Notes: generated by a model not told the origin, from the letters alone. A stretch of 57,383 nucleotides of DNA from Nautiliaceae bacterium (GCA_027062625.1 JAMOSZ010000008.1:1-57383); one strand, 5' to 3'; positions 44,812 through 54,047 are shown, numbered from the stretch's first letter. Program-made: numbers and translations.

Positions 44812-46187
44812 AGTCCCATTTTCCCGGGATTAAGGATATTGTTTGGATCAAAAGCTTTCTTTATCCTTTTAAAAAGCTCAATCTCAGCATCACTAAACGC
44901 TATCTTCATAAAAGGCGCCTTACTAAGCCCAATTCCATGTTCCCCGCTTAAAGTCCCCCCCATCTCTACAACAGCTCTAAATATCTCTTCAACTGCTTTG
45001 TATCCTTTTTTTACCTCTTCTTCGTTGTTTTTATCCTTTACCATTACATTTACATGTATATTCCCATCACCAGCGTGTCCAAAACACGGCACCTCAAAAC
45101 CATACTTTCTGCCAATTTCATAAATCCTATTCAAAGCCTCAGGGAGCTTACTTCTTGGAACTGAAATATCCTCATTTAACTTCTTATTCCCATAAATAGT
45201 AATAGCCTGACTTGCATTTCTTCTTGCATACCAAATCTCTTTTGACTCTTCTTCATCTTTTGCAATTTTAAACTCTTTGCACCCATTATCTTCAAAACTC
45301 TCTTTTAAAATCTTTAACTGATAATCAATCTCCTCTTCAACATTCCCATCAACATCCCCAATAAGCAAAGCCCCAGCCCACTGAGGCAAATTTACATTAA
45401 GTTTTTCTCTGAGCGCCTTTACAACCAAACTATCCATAAACTCCATTGCAACTGGCATTGCTCCACTTGCAAGAGATTTATAAACAGCATTCATCGCATC
45501 TTCAACACTCTCAAAAATTCCCATATAAGTTTTTTTTAGTTTTGGTTTTGGAAGAAGTTTTAGAGTAATTTCGGTAATTACAGCCAAAGTCCCCTCACTC
45601 CCGACCAAAATTCCAGCTACATTATACCCAGCAACATCTTTTATAGTCCTTTTTCCAGCCCTTATTATCTCCCCATTTGGAAGGACTGCTCTAAGGCTCA
45701 TAACATAATCTTTTGTAATCCCATATTTTGCCGCTCTCATTCCACCTGCATTCTCACTCACATTCCCGCCTATTGTAGAATAATCCATACTTGCTGGGTC
45801 TGGCGGATAGAAAAGCCCTCTTTTTTCAACCTCTCTTTGCAAATGGGCGTTTACAACTCCTGGCTGCACAACTGCTACCATATCCTTCTCATCAATTTCA
45901 AGTATTTTATTCATATACTTCTCAAACGCCAAAACTATCCCTCCATTTACCGGCAACGCCCCGCCTGTAAAGCCGCTCCCAGCTCCTCTTGGTATAATTG
46001 CAATTTTATTTTCATTACAGTATTTTAAGATTTTGCTAATTTCTTCTTCATTTTCCGGAAACAAAACCGCATCTGGATAGTAGTGCTCTCTTGTAGCATC
46101 GTATGAATAGGCACGAAGGTGGATTTTATCAGTTTTTATATCATCTTCACCCACTATCTTTTTTAACTCTTCAATATGTTTAGTCAT
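44808..46187 (-). CDS. glcD: FAD-linked oxidase, GlcD/D-lactate dehydrogenase family
   Basis: About 459 aa, PCMH-type flavoprotein. The FAD-binding half has IIPRGAGSGFTGGALPVNGGIVLAF, DPASMDYSTIGGNVSENAGGMRAAKYG and VGSEGTLAVITE; the C-terminal cap has CFGHAGDGNIHVNV and the final SGEHGIGLSKAPF...PNNILNPGKMG. It oxidises D-2-hydroxyacids such as glycolate or D-lactate and passes electrons to a GlcF-type partner, not present here. ATG 46187 after AAAGGGA is preferred to the track's TTG. It overlaps the PgbA-like gene by 8 bp. Confidence 0.9.
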   Translation of the reverse strand: MTKHIEELKKIVGEDDIKTDKIHLRAYSYDATREHYYPDAVLFPENEEEISKILKYCNENKIAIIPRGAGSGFTGGALPVNGGIVLAFEKYMNKILEIDEKDMVAVVQPGVVNAHLQREVEKRGLFYPPDPASMDYSTIGGNVSENAGGMRAAKYGITKDYVMSLRAVLPNGEIIRAGKRTIKDVAGYNVAGILVGSEGTLAVITEITLKLLPKPKLKKTYMGIFESVEDAMNAVYKSLASGAMPVAMEFMDSLVVKALREKLNVNLPQWAGALLIGDVDGNVEEEIDYQLKILKESFEDNGCKEFKIAKDEEESKEIWYARRNASQAITIYGNKKLNEDISVPRSKLPEALNRIYEIGRKYGFEVPCFGHAGDGNIHVNVMVKDKNNEEEVKKGYKAVEEIFRAVVEMGGTLSGEHGIGLSKAPFMKIAFSDAEIELFKRIKKAFDPNNILNPGKMGL

Positions 46188-46809
46188 CAATTCCCTTTAT
46201 GAGAGATTTGTAATACTTTATCAAATTTTTATTAACTTTTAGAGAGTAAGCATAATTAAAAAACGGCAATTTATACTCAACCTCTTCAAAAGGCTTTTTC
46301 TTTATCGCATAAAAACTAAAACTATCCACTTCATAAATATTATCCAAAACAAATATATACTTACCTATATTAAACTCAGCCGCAAATTTTTTAAGCTCCT
46401 CTTTTGTTGGCAATTCATCATCCATAAAAGCCGCTAAAACATCCGGAGATATAACAATACTCTTTTTATACATATTTTTAACTCTTAAATAACTATCCTG
46501 ATTTGGAGCAATAATCAAAATCCTATCATAATCTTTCCCAAAAATAATCTTATCACCACTCTTTGGCACTACAACTGGCAAAGCAAAAGCATCGTTTTTT
46601 AAAACCTTATAAGGATAAAATTTGGCTTCCTCTCCAAAAGCCACAGCTCTTGCACAAATTATCTCTTTTTCCATATAAGGGCATATCACATATCCACTAA
46701 CCCCTTTTTGTATCTTCTTATCAAGCAGTGCACTATTCTTATTAACTTTAACAATCAAAGCTTCACCCGCAAAAAGTAAAACTCCAATAAACAAAATAAA
46801 AAATCTCAA
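46180..46809 (-). CDS. Exported PgbA N-terminal-like protein
   Basis: 209 aa with a signal peptide ([17 protein letters not shown]). The remainder resembles the N-terminal domain of Helicobacter plasminogen-binding protein Pgb[45 protein letters not shown], then [36 protein letters not shown]. The C-terminal Lys-rich tail that binds plasminogen in the pathogen is short here, so host binding is not implied. An ancestral periplasmic or envelope role is likely, but unknown. It overlaps both lpxD and glcD by 4 to 8 bp. Confidence 0.72.
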   Translation of the reverse strand: MRFFILFIGVLLFAGEALIVKVNKNSALLDKKIQKGVSGYVICPYMEKEIICARAVAFGEEAKFYPYKVLKNDAFALPVVVPKSGDKIIFGKDYDRILIIAPNQDSYLRVKNMYKKSIVISPDVLAAFMDDELPTKEELKKFAAEFNIGKYIFVLDNIYEVDSFSFYAIKKKPFEEVEYKLPFFNYAYSLKVNKNLIKYYKSLIKGIDD

Positions 46810-47759
46810 CTCCTCTCCTTTAAAAGTCTATTTAAAATCCCTTGAAGTTTTAGCCACATTTTATGAGGCATAAGAGGAAATCCGCTATAAACCCCAGGAG
46901 TTTTTATAGACTTTGTAACCCCTCCTCTTGCCGCTATTGTGGTAAATGGGGCTATTTCAAGATGTCCAGCAGTTGCACTCTGTCCTCCCATTACCACATT
47001 TCTGCCAAGCTTAGTAGAGCCAGATAATCCAACTTGGGAGACTAAAATAGAATTCTCTCCTATCTCGCAATTATGACCAACTTGAACCAAGTTATCAATT
47101 TTACTACCTTTTTTAATAATAGTCTTACCAAACACAGCCCTATCTATTGTAGTATTTGCCCCAATTTCAACCTCATCTTCAATCAAAACTCTCCCTAAAT
47201 GGTAAATCTTAATATGTCTTCCATCTTTTGTATGGGCATATCCAAACCCATCACTTCCTATTACACTGCCTGAGTGGATAATTACATTTTTACCAATTTT
47301 TGTATCCCTATAAATAGAGACATTTGGATAAATAACACTCCCCTCATCAATTTCAACAAAAGGAGCAATAGTAACATTTGGCATAACTACCACATTTTTG
47401 CCAATTTTTGCACCTTTTCCAATTCTAACGCTTTTATCCACTTTTGCACTACTATCAACATAAAACTCCCCATCGACCCAAGGCTCTTTTGCAAAAGATT
47501 TACTAAGAATTGCAACCTTTAAATATGGCTCATCGGTAAAAAGGGGAACTACCCCTTTTGGAAGTTTATCTTTATACTCTTTACTTAAAATTACGGCACT
47601 CGCCTTTGTAGTGGGCAAAAATTTTGCGTATTTTGGATTATGCAAAAAAGAAATTTCCCCTTTTTTTGCATCTTGAAGGGTATTTATCCCCTTAATTTCT
47701 ATATCGCTTTTTAAATCACAATCTATCTTTAAAACTTTGCAAATCTCACTAAGTCTCAT
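46806..47759 (-). CDS. lpxD: UDP-3-O-acylglucosamine N-acyltransferase
   Basis: 317 aa, third step of lipid A synthesis. An N-terminal uridine-binding domain ([25 protein letters not shown]) is followed by a left-handed beta-helix of hexapeptide repeats ([38 protein letters not shown]), the catalytic His in [12 protein letters not shown] and the C-terminal helices. It works before LptD in LPS supply. The ilvB-ilvH-lpxD order is the one I recall from Campylobacter. It is spaced 3 bp from ilvH and overlaps the PgbA-like gene by 4 bp. Confidence 0.95.
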   Translation of the reverse strand: MRLSEICKVLKIDCDLKSDIEIKGINTLQDAKKGEISFLHNPKYAKFLPTTKASAVILSKEYKDKLPKGVVPLFTDEPYLKVAILSKSFAKEPWVDGEFYVDSSAKVDKSVRIGKGAKIGKNVVVMPNVTIAPFVEIDEGSVIYPNVSIYRDTKIGKNVIIHSGSVIGSDGFGYAHTKDGRHIKIYHLGRVLIEDEVEIGANTTIDRAVFGKTIIKKGSKIDNLVQVGHNCEIGENSILVSQVGLSGSTKLGRNVVMGGQSATAGHLEIAPFTTIAARGGVTKSIKTPGVYSGFPLMPHKMWLKLQGILNRLLKERS

Positions 47760-47762
47760 CCC

Positions 47763-48236
47763 CTACCTTTCAATCACACTCACTCCACTTCTTACTATTT
47801 CTAAATTTTTATACTTTGCTTGCATTGCTTTTAAAAAGTTATCAATTCTATTTGGTCTATCTACTACACTAACAACAACACTTTTATCATTAACATTACT
47901 TATCTTTCCATTGTAACATCTCGCAAGAGCGTCAATATCTGCAAGATTATCTTTTACATCTTTTAGAGGAAACTTAACCATTGCCATCTCTTTTTCAATA
48001 AAATCATCACTCTCAATTACTTTATAAACTGGAATTAGCTTATAAAGTTGCTTTACAATCTGCTCAAAAATCTTAGGGTCCCCTTCACTCATTATAGTCA
48101 TTCTTGAAAATTCACTATTTGGAATTGGAGCAACAGTTAAAGAGGTAATATTATACCCTCTTGCGGCAAACATATTTACAACCCTTGCTAAGACTCCGTG
48201 CTCATTTTCTACAATAACAGAAATTATCTTTCTCAT
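47763..48236 (-). CDS. ilvH: Acetolactate synthase small (regulatory) subunit
   Basis: 157 aa. The N-terminal ACT domain opens with RKIISVIVENEHGVLARVVNMFAARGYNITSLTVAP, the branched-chain amino-acid binding fold, and a second ACT-like half follows (VVDRPNRIDNFLKAMQAKYKNLEIVRSGVSVIER). It confers valine feedback inhibition on IlvB. It overlaps ilvB by 4 bp (ATGA), allowing stoichiometric synthesis. Confidence 0.95.
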   Translation of the reverse strand: MRKIISVIVENEHGVLARVVNMFAARGYNITSLTVAPIPNSEFSRMTIMSEGDPKIFEQIVKQLYKLIPVYKVIESDDFIEKEMAMVKFPLKDVKDNLADIDALARCYNGKISNVNDKSVVVSVVDRPNRIDNFLKAMQAKYKNLEIVRSGVSVIER

Positions 48237-49930
48237 TTCTCATCCTTAAACACAAGCATATTTTTAAGAGGGGAATTTGGCGGAACCATTGGTAAAACGT
48301 CCTCTCTTCTATCAACCGCAACATTTATAAAAGCAACCTTATTTGAATTTAGCGCCTCTTTAAAAGCATCTTCAAACTCATCTTTTGTTTTTACATTAAA
48401 TCCAACCCCTCCCATACTCTCAGCAAGCTTTATAAAATCTGGCTGCACATCACTAAGGTCAGTCTCACTTAATCTATCTTCATAAAACATTGTCTGCCAT
48501 TGTCTAACCATTCCAAGATAGTTATTATTTAAAATGATATTAATCACAGGGAGTTTATATTTATAACCAGTTAAAACCTCTTGAATATTCATCATAATAC
48601 TTCCATCACCTGTAAAGTTAATAACTACTCTATCTTTTCTCCCTTCTTTTGCTCCAAGGGCTGCTGGAAAACCAAATCCCATAGTACCAAGTCCACCGCT
48701 TGTTAGAAGTTGTCTTGGATAAGTAAACGGATAAAACTGAGCCGTCCACATCTGATGCTGACCAACATCAGTAGAGATAATCGCATCCTCTGGTGCCATT
48801 TCTCCTGCCTTTTCAATAACCCATTGAGGCTTAATAACTTCATTACTATCTTTGTAAGTTAAAGGATAAAGCTCTTTATATCTATTTAAAATTTCTCTCC
48901 ACTCATCATATCTACTTGGATCAATATCTTCAAGTAGCATTGGCATCATATCTTCAAGTACCATTTTAACATCCCCAACAATTGGATATTTAGTAGGGAT
49001 TACTTTACCAATTTGGCTTGGGTCAATATCAATATGTACAATATCGGCATTTTTTGCAAACTCATCAATCTTACCAGTTACCCTATCATCAAATCTTGCT
49101 CCAAGAGAAATAATAAGGTCTGCATCATTCATCGCCATATTGGCAGCATAACTCCCGTGCATCCCCACCATTCCAAAAAGATAAGGACAATCATACCTTA
49201 AAACCCCTCTTGCCATTAAAGTCTCAACTGCTGGGATTTTTGTAAGTTTTACAATTTCTCTAATCAATTCATAAGCCCCACTTATTACACTACCTCCACC
49301 AATATAAAAAACAGGTCTTTTTGCTTTTTTTATAGCTTCAACCGCTCTTTTAATTGCTCTTTTGTTACCTTTGTAAGTTGGTTTATAAGTTTTTAGCTCT
49401 ATTTTTTCAGGGTATTCAAATTTTGTTTTTGCAACTGTAACATCTTTTGGTATATCTATATGAACGGGTCCAGGACGCCCACTCTTTGCAAGATAAAACG
49501 CTTCTTTAATAATATACGCCAAATCCTTTACATCTTTTACCAAAAAGTTATGCTTAGTTATTGGTCTTGTAACTCCTACCGCATCAACCTCTTGAAAAGC
49601 ATCAGTCCCTATCGCAAAAGTTGGCACTTGACCAGAAATTACCACCATTGGCACTGAATCAGTATAAGCGGTTGCAATCCCAGTTACTGCGTTTGTAAGC
49701 CCAGGTCCACTTGTAACCATCGCAACCCCAACTCTCCCAGTAGCCCTTGCATACCCATCAGCCATATGCACAGCACCCTGTTCGTGCTTTGTTAGGATAT
49801 GTTTAAATTTATCCTGCTTATAAATCTCATCATAAACATTCATAATCGCCCCACCTGGATAACCAAATACAACCTCAACATTCTCTTTAATCAAAGACTC
49901 TATTACAATTTGTGCCCCTGTCAATTTCAT
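48233..49930 (-). CDS. ilvB: Acetolactate synthase large subunit
   Basis: 565 aa, thiamine diphosphate enzyme that condenses pyruvate into acetolactate for valine, leucine and isoleucine synthesis. The N-terminal GYPGGAIMNVYDEIY and catalytic Glu in TKHEQGAVHMADGYARATGRVGV, the FAD-type middle domain, and the ThDP/Mg motif GDGSIMMNIQEVLTGYKYKLPVINIILNNNYLGMVRQW are all clear. No leader peptide or attenuator is visible upstream; only 20 bp separate it from the ppx gene, so both may be on one transcript. Confidence 0.96.
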   Translation of the reverse strand: MKLTGAQIVIESLIKENVEVVFGYPGGAIMNVYDEIYKQDKFKHILTKHEQGAVHMADGYARATGRVGVAMVTSGPGLTNAVTGIATAYTDSVPMVVISGQVPTFAIGTDAFQEVDAVGVTRPITKHNFLVKDVKDLAYIIKEAFYLAKSGRPGPVHIDIPKDVTVAKTKFEYPEKIELKTYKPTYKGNKRAIKRAVEAIKKAKRPVFYIGGGSVISGAYELIREIVKLTKIPAVETLMARGVLRYDCPYLFGMVGMHGSYAANMAMNDADLIISLGARFDDRVTGKIDEFAKNADIVHIDIDPSQIGKVIPTKYPIVGDVKMVLEDMMPMLLEDIDPSRYDEWREILNRYKELYPLTYKDSNEVIKPQWVIEKAGEMAPEDAIISTDVGQHQMWTAQFYPFTYPRQLLTSGGLGTMGFGFPAALGAKEGRKDRVVINFTGDGSIMMNIQEVLTGYKYKLPVINIILNNNYLGMVRQWQTMFYEDRLSETDLSDVQPDFIKLAESMGGVGFNVKTKDEFEDAFKEALNSNKVAFINVAVDRREDVLPMVPPNSPLKNMLVFKDEK

Positions 49931-49950
49931 ATACTACCTTTTTGCTGGAA

Positions 49951-50853
49951 TTATATCTTTTTACAAGCTTCGGTTGCAACCCCTTCTCTTACCCCATCAT
50001 CACACACTACACACTCTCTATACTTTGTTAGTTTAAAAATCTCTTTAAAAATTAAAATCCCACTTAAAATTAAATCCCCTCTACCAACTCCTACTAACTC
50101 TTCTCTTTTTTTCATCTCCATTCTCAAAAGCTTATCCATCCAATAATCTAAATCACCAGGAGTTATAATAGTACAATTTACTCTACTTGGGTCATAAGTT
50201 TTATAAGTCATCCCTTTTTTTAATGCGGCAATTGTTGTTGGAGTCCCACTACTTGCTACAAAAAGTTTTGGCTTTTTATAAGTATTAAATGCCAAATTTA
50301 TAAAAGACTTAAATTTTTTTGCTTCTTTTTTTATAGCAAACTTTATCGCTTCTGGGGTTTTATGTTTTTGAGTTAAAGTTACAATTCCTATCTTAAAACT
50401 TTTTGCAAGAATTACATCTTTGTGTTTTAAAATAAGCTCAGTACTTCCCCCTCCAATATCCACTAAAAAAAACTCTCTTGCATCATATCCACATCCACTA
50501 AGACACTCCTCAACTGCTAAGGCAGTATATTTTGCCTCTTCAAAAGGAGAGATAACCTCAATCTCAACTCCTGTTTCTTGCTTAATTTTTTCTATTACTT
50601 CTTTTTGATTTTTAGCCCTTCTTAAAGCCTCTGTTGCTACTGCCTTTATTATTTTACCTTCAAATTTCTCTTTTATCTCTTTAATAGCCTCAATTATCCT
50701 CTCAACCGCTTCATCTGAAATCTTCCCAGTTTCTACCAATTTATCAGCAGTTTTAATTATCTTCTCATATTCATCAATTTTTCTCTTACTCTCACAATCA
50801 AATTTTACCGCTCTTATGGTATTAGACCCTAAATCAATAGCTATTACTTCCAT
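49951..50853 (-). CDS. Ppx/GppA phosphatase family protein
   Basis: 300 aa with the actin-like ASKHA fold. The phosphate loops are IDLGSNTIRAVKFD at the start and FFLVDIGGGSTELIL in the middle. Only the core phosphatase domains are present, without the C-terminal HD domain of long exopolyphosphatases, so this is the short form common in Campylobacterota. It may hydrolyse polyphosphate or pppGpp. Its start shares a base with the proA stop, and ilvB follows 20 bp later. Confidence 0.88.
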   Translation of the reverse strand: MEVIAIDLGSNTIRAVKFDCESKRKIDEYEKIIKTADKLVETGKISDEAVERIIEAIKEIKEKFEGKIIKAVATEALRRAKNQKEVIEKIKQETGVEIEVISPFEEAKYTALAVEECLSGCGYDAREFFLVDIGGGSTELILKHKDVILAKSFKIGIVTLTQKHKTPEAIKFAIKKEAKKFKSFINLAFNTYKKPKLFVASSGTPTTIAALKKGMTYKTYDPSRVNCTIITPGDLDYWMDKLLRMEMKKREELVGVGRGDLILSGILIFKEIFKLTKYRECVVCDDGVREGVATEACKKI

Positions 50854-52088
50854 TACTCCCTCACTTGTCCATCACCTAAAATTTTATATTTATAAGTCGT
50901 CAAGTCATCAATCCCCATAGGTCCTCTTGCGTGAAGCTTGTTAGTAGAAATTCCAACCTCAGCCCCAAATCCAAACACTCCTCCATCAGTAAAGCGGGTT
51001 GAGGCATTTACATAAACACACGCACTATCAACTCTATTTAAAAACTCCTCAGCCGCTTTTAAATTTTCTGTAACTATTGCATCGCTATGTCCTGAGCCAT
51101 ACTTTTCAATATGCTCAATTGCATCGTTTAAATTATCCACAATTTTAATTGATAAAATCTTATCAAGATATTCAGTATGCCAGTCTTCTTCGGTTGCTGG
51201 TTTTATATCAATATATTCAAGAGTAATTTCACATCCTCTAAGCTCAACTCCTTCACTCTCCATCATCTCTTTAATAACTGGCAAAAACTCCCCAGCCACT
51301 TTCCTATCAACAAGCAATGTCTCCATTGCATTACAAACGCCAGGTCTTTGGATTTTTGCGTTAAGTGCGATTTTTGCGCCTTTTTTTAAATCCGCATCTT
51401 TATGGATATAAACGTGGCATAAACCTTTATCGTGCTTAATTACTGGAACTTTGCTATTTTCACTAACAAACCTAATAAGCCCCTCTCCACCTCTTGGAAT
51501 AATCAAATCTACATATTTATCCTGCTTAATAAGCCATTCAACTCCCTCTCTACTATAATCTGGAAGAAGCGTAATAATATCTGCTGGCAGTTTGTTTTTT
51601 TCAAGTACCCATCTTAAAATTTCAATAATAACAGCATTTGAATGAAACGCTTCTTTCCCTCCTTTAAGGATGCACGCATTACCGCTCATCAAACAAAGTC
51701 CAGCCGCATCGCTTGTTACATTTGGGCGAGATTCATAAATAATCCCAATAACCCCAATTGGAATTTTAACTTTTTGAATTTCAAGTCCATTATCAATTCT
51801 CCATCCATCAATTACTCTACCTACTGGGTCTTTTAGTTTTGCAATATCCCTTAAAGAAGAAGCCATATCTTTTATTCTTTTTTCATCAAGTAAAAGTCTA
51901 TCAATAAGAGCTGATGAGAGGTTTGCACTTTTTGCATATTCAAGGTCTTTTTTATTCGCCTCAATTATCTCATCTTTATATTTTTCAAGTCTATTAGCCA
52001 TTTCGTTTAAAAGTTTTCTTTTAGTCTCCCCTTTTAAAGTAGCTGCTACTTTGCTTGCTTCTTTTACGCTTTTTAAAATCTCTTCCAT
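50853..52088 (-). CDS. proA: Gamma-glutamyl phosphate reductase
   Basis: 411 aa, aldehyde-dehydrogenase-fold enzyme of proline synthesis. VIYESRPNVTSDAAGLCLMSGNACILKGGKEAFHSN and the catalytic Cys in IQRPGVCNAMETLLV are the signatures, and the C-terminus FGFGAEVGISTNKLHARGPMGIDDLTTYKYKI is typical. It acts before ProC, encoded about 17 kb away. It heads the minus-strand run down to DedA, across from the oxidoreductase gene, with an inverted repeat in the shared intergenic region. Confidence 0.96.
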   Translation of the reverse strand: MEEILKSVKEASKVAATLKGETKRKLLNEMANRLEKYKDEIIEANKKDLEYAKSANLSSALIDRLLLDEKRIKDMASSLRDIAKLKDPVGRVIDGWRIDNGLEIQKVKIPIGVIGIIYESRPNVTSDAAGLCLMSGNACILKGGKEAFHSNAVIIEILRWVLEKNKLPADIITLLPDYSREGVEWLIKQDKYVDLIIPRGGEGLIRFVSENSKVPVIKHDKGLCHVYIHKDADLKKGAKIALNAKIQRPGVCNAMETLLVDRKVAGEFLPVIKEMMESEGVELRGCEITLEYIDIKPATEEDWHTEYLDKILSIKIVDNLNDAIEHIEKYGSGHSDAIVTENLKAAEEFLNRVDSACVYVNASTRFTDGGVFGFGAEVGISTNKLHARGPMGIDDLTTYKYKILGDGQVRE

Positions 52089-52123
52089 TTTCTCTCCTTA
52101 AAATTTTTAGTTAATTATACTAA

Positions 52124-52176
52124 ATTGTTACTTTCTTTCACGCCTAAACTATTGCTATTTGCAAAAAAGTAACAAT
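52124..52176. repeat. Perfect 11-bp inverted repeat in the proA/oxidoreductase intergenic region
   Basis: Arms ATTGTTACTTT (52124-52134) and AAAGTAACAAT (52166-52176) are exact inverse complements separated by 31 bp. The right arm ends 17 bp before the -10 box at 52194, a -35-like position where a regulator could bind. Three further T/A pairs extend the arms after one mismatch. Confidence 0.6.
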
Positions 52177-52193
52177 CTTTCCCATCTTTAAGC

Positions 52194-52199
52194 TATAAT
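52194..52199 (+). promoter_or_regulatory. -10 box of the FAD/NAD(P) oxidoreductase gene
   Basis: TATAAT followed by AAAAAAAAGGAG and ATG 52223. Confidence 0.65.
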
Positions 52200-52222
52200 T
52201 CAAAGAAAAAAAAGGAGATTTT

Positions 52223-53227
52223 ATGAGTTTAGATAAAATTTTTGATATTGCAATTATTGGAGCTGGACCTGGCGGCATTGCAAGTGCAATTGAAGCTAAA
52301 CTAAAAGGAATTGAAAAAGTAATAGTTTTAGAAAAAGCTGATAATCACTCTGATATGATTAGAAAATTTTATAAACCTGGAAAAAGAGTAGATAAAGATT
52401 GGCAAGGGAAAAAATTTGAATTTGAAGGAAATGTTACTTTTGAAGAGTGTAGTAAAGAAGAGTATCTTGAACAAATTGAGAAAAAAATTCAAGATGCCGG
52501 CATTGCTGATAAATTTAAATACAATCATCACGTTTATGGAGTTAAAAAAAACAGCGACGGAATTTTTGAAATTGGAGCTGATAATGAGCTTGGAGTAATT
52601 CAAGCTAAAAATGTAATTATTGCAATTGGAAGAATGGGTAAACCAAACAAACCAAGCTATAAATTCCCTCCAAAAATTAGACCAAGACTAAACTTTAACC
52701 TTGATAAAGTAAAACCGGGTGAGAAAGTATTGGTAGTTGGTGGTGGAGATACAGCAGGTGAGTATGCATACGGACTTGTTGATATGGATATTGGATGTGA
52801 TGTAACACTAAATTACAGAAGACCAGAAATTACAAGAATGAATCCAACAAACAAAGAGATTGTAGAGAGATATATTAAAGAAGGTAAACTAAAAGCAAAA
52901 CTTGGAGTTGATATTGACCACGTTGAGCCGGTTGAAGATGATGAAGTTACTCCTCCAAGAGTAAAAATCGTTTATAAAGATGGAAGTACTGATATTTTTG
53001 ATAGAGTTGTTTACGCACTTGGTGGAACAAGCCCAGTTGACTTCCTCAAAAACTGCGGAATTGAACTTAATGAATGGGGTGAGCCAATCTACAATGAAGA
53101 AACAATGGAGACAAATATCCCTGGGCTTTATACAATTGGAGATGTTGTAACAAGCCAAGGAAGCATAGCACTTGCGTTTAACCACGCATATAGAGCTATA
53201 AAAGATATTGCTAAAAAGTCAAAATAA
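52223..53227 (+). CDS. FAD/NAD(P)-dependent oxidoreductase, thioredoxin-reductase-like but without CxxC
   Basis: 334 aa with two Rossmann motifs: FAD-binding DIAIIGAGPGGIASAIEAKL at the N-terminus and NAD(P)-binding VLVVGGGDTAGEYAYGLVD in the middle, and the late TNIPGLYTIGDV that closes FAD binding. The architecture is that of YpdA/TrxB-like enzymes, but the redox CxxC is absent. The only cysteines are isolated (EECSKEE, IGCDV, NCGIE). Its partner and electron acceptor are unknown; a ferredoxin- or bacillithiol-type reductase is possible. It is monocistronic, with its own promoter, an inverted repeat upstream and a strong terminator downstream, suggesting tight individual control. Confidence 0.85.
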   Translation: MSLDKIFDIAIIGAGPGGIASAIEAKLKGIEKVIVLEKADNHSDMIRKFYKPGKRVDKDWQGKKFEFEGNVTFEECSKEEYLEQIEKKIQDAGIADKFKYNHHVYGVKKNSDGIFEIGADNELGVIQAKNVIIAIGRMGKPNKPSYKFPPKIRPRLNFNLDKVKPGEKVLVVGGGDTAGEYAYGLVDMDIGCDVTLNYRRPEITRMNPTNKEIVERYIKEGKLKAKLGVDIDHVEPVEDDEVTPPRVKIVYKDGSTDIFDRVVYALGGTSPVDFLKNCGIELNEWGEPIYNEETMETNIPGLYTIGDVVTSQGSIALAFNHAYRAIKDIAKKSK

Positions 53228-53260
53228 GCTTAGCGGGACCCTCCCGCTTATAAGCTTTTT
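53226..53260 (+). terminator. Strong intrinsic terminator of the oxidoreductase gene
   Basis: AGCGGGA-CCC-TCCCGCT forms a GC-rich 7-bp stem with 3-nt loop. An outer AAGCTT/AAGCTT pairing extends it past a TAT bulge, and TTTTT follows. It begins at the stop codon. Confidence 0.88.
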
Positions 53261-53588
53261 ATAACTTTTATGTATCCTTTCTATCAAACCTTAAAATCCT
53301 ATTTTTGCTCCAAAAATAATTTTTAATCCATTATTTATTTTACACCCCTTACCTAACAAAACTTTATCCAAACAATCCCAAATCTCTTAGCACCTTATTT
53401 ATACTACTTTAAGGATTTTTTTATCACTTTTTAAATCAGTCAATTACAGAGCTAAGTAATCAATTGCTTACTTAAAGTTACTACCACTAAAATTAACATA
53501 ATATTTTCTCCAACTATCCTTTAACCAATTCAACTTTACCAAAAATCATAATAACCATAATCCAGTTAAATTAACATAATATTCCTAC
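53261..53588. other. Longest gene-free stretch of the window (about 330 bp)
   Basis: AT-rich, no ORF with a ribosome site and no RNA fold I can support. It contains a 22-bp dyad TAAGTAATCAATTGCTTACTTA (53453-53474, one mismatched pair) and two copies of TTAACATAATATT (53493-53505 and 53571-53583). The second copy abuts the fxsA stop region. Confidence 0.7.
53453..53474. repeat. 22-bp dyad, operator-like
   Basis: TAAGTAA-T-CAATTG-C-TTACTTA: 7-bp arms around a palindromic CAATTG, with only T60/C67 unpaired. It is followed by TTAAAGTTACT, another TTACT half-site. Confidence 0.5.
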
Positions 53589-53996
53589 TCAAAATTTATT
53601 TATCCTATCAAAATCCCTCTCATCAATAACTTCAACATCAATAATCCCATCATCAACTTCTCTTTTAAAAAACTTTTTACCAACCCATTTTGCAAATGGT
53701 TCAAACAAAAACAAAAGTCCCACTAAATCACTAAACACCCCAGGAATTATCAGCAAAAACGCTCCAACAAGCCTAAAAAGTCCAGCAGCAATAAACTCTT
53801 CTTCACTAATCTCGCGCCTTAAAACCTTTTGCATCTCTTCAAACAAAGACAAATGAAGATTTTTAATAATATAAGCTCCAAGCAAAGCAGTAAATATAAC
53901 CTCCAAAAAAAGACCAAAAGGGGTAAAAACCCTTGCAAATTCATACGAAAAAAGAATTTCTAAAAAAAGATAACCCAAAAAATAGACTAATCCCAT
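53589..53996 (-). CDS. fxsA: FxsA-family membrane protein
   Basis: 135 aa. Three to four hydrophobic segments at about 2-20, 25-45 and 70-100, including GLFRLVGAFLLIIPGVFSDLVGLLFLFEPF, the FxsA core (usually G...L.IPGF.TD..G.LLL.P), and a charged cytoplasmic tail (DDGIIDVEVIDERDFD). FxsA is named after phage F exclusion suppression in E. coli; its normal function is unknown. It follows proS after a 51-bp gap and borders the long gene-free region. Confidence 0.88.
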   Translation of the reverse strand: MGLVYFLGYLFLEILFSYEFARVFTPFGLFLEVIFTALLGAYIIKNLHLSLFEEMQKVLRREISEEEFIAAGLFRLVGAFLLIIPGVFSDLVGLLFLFEPFAKWVGKKFFKREVDDGIIDVEVIDERDFDRINKF

Positions 53997-54047
53997 CTTC
54001 TCCTCTTTAAATATTTTTTTACCCCCAACATTCTCACTCTATATCCT

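Noticed and set aside
49799-50146. 115-aa plus-strand ORF across ilvB and ppx
   Set aside because: Shadow frame opposite well-supported genes; no ribosome site and low-complexity composition.
53270-53327. An 18-codon ATG frame (starting MYPFYQ) in the gap after the oxidoreductase terminator
   Set aside because: No ribosome site, hydrophobic-aromatic composition expected from AT-rich DNA, and it lies directly after a terminator.
53261-53588. CRISPR array or tandem repeat from the repeated 13-mer
   Set aside because: Only two copies here with 65 bp between them, no regular spacing and no cas genes.
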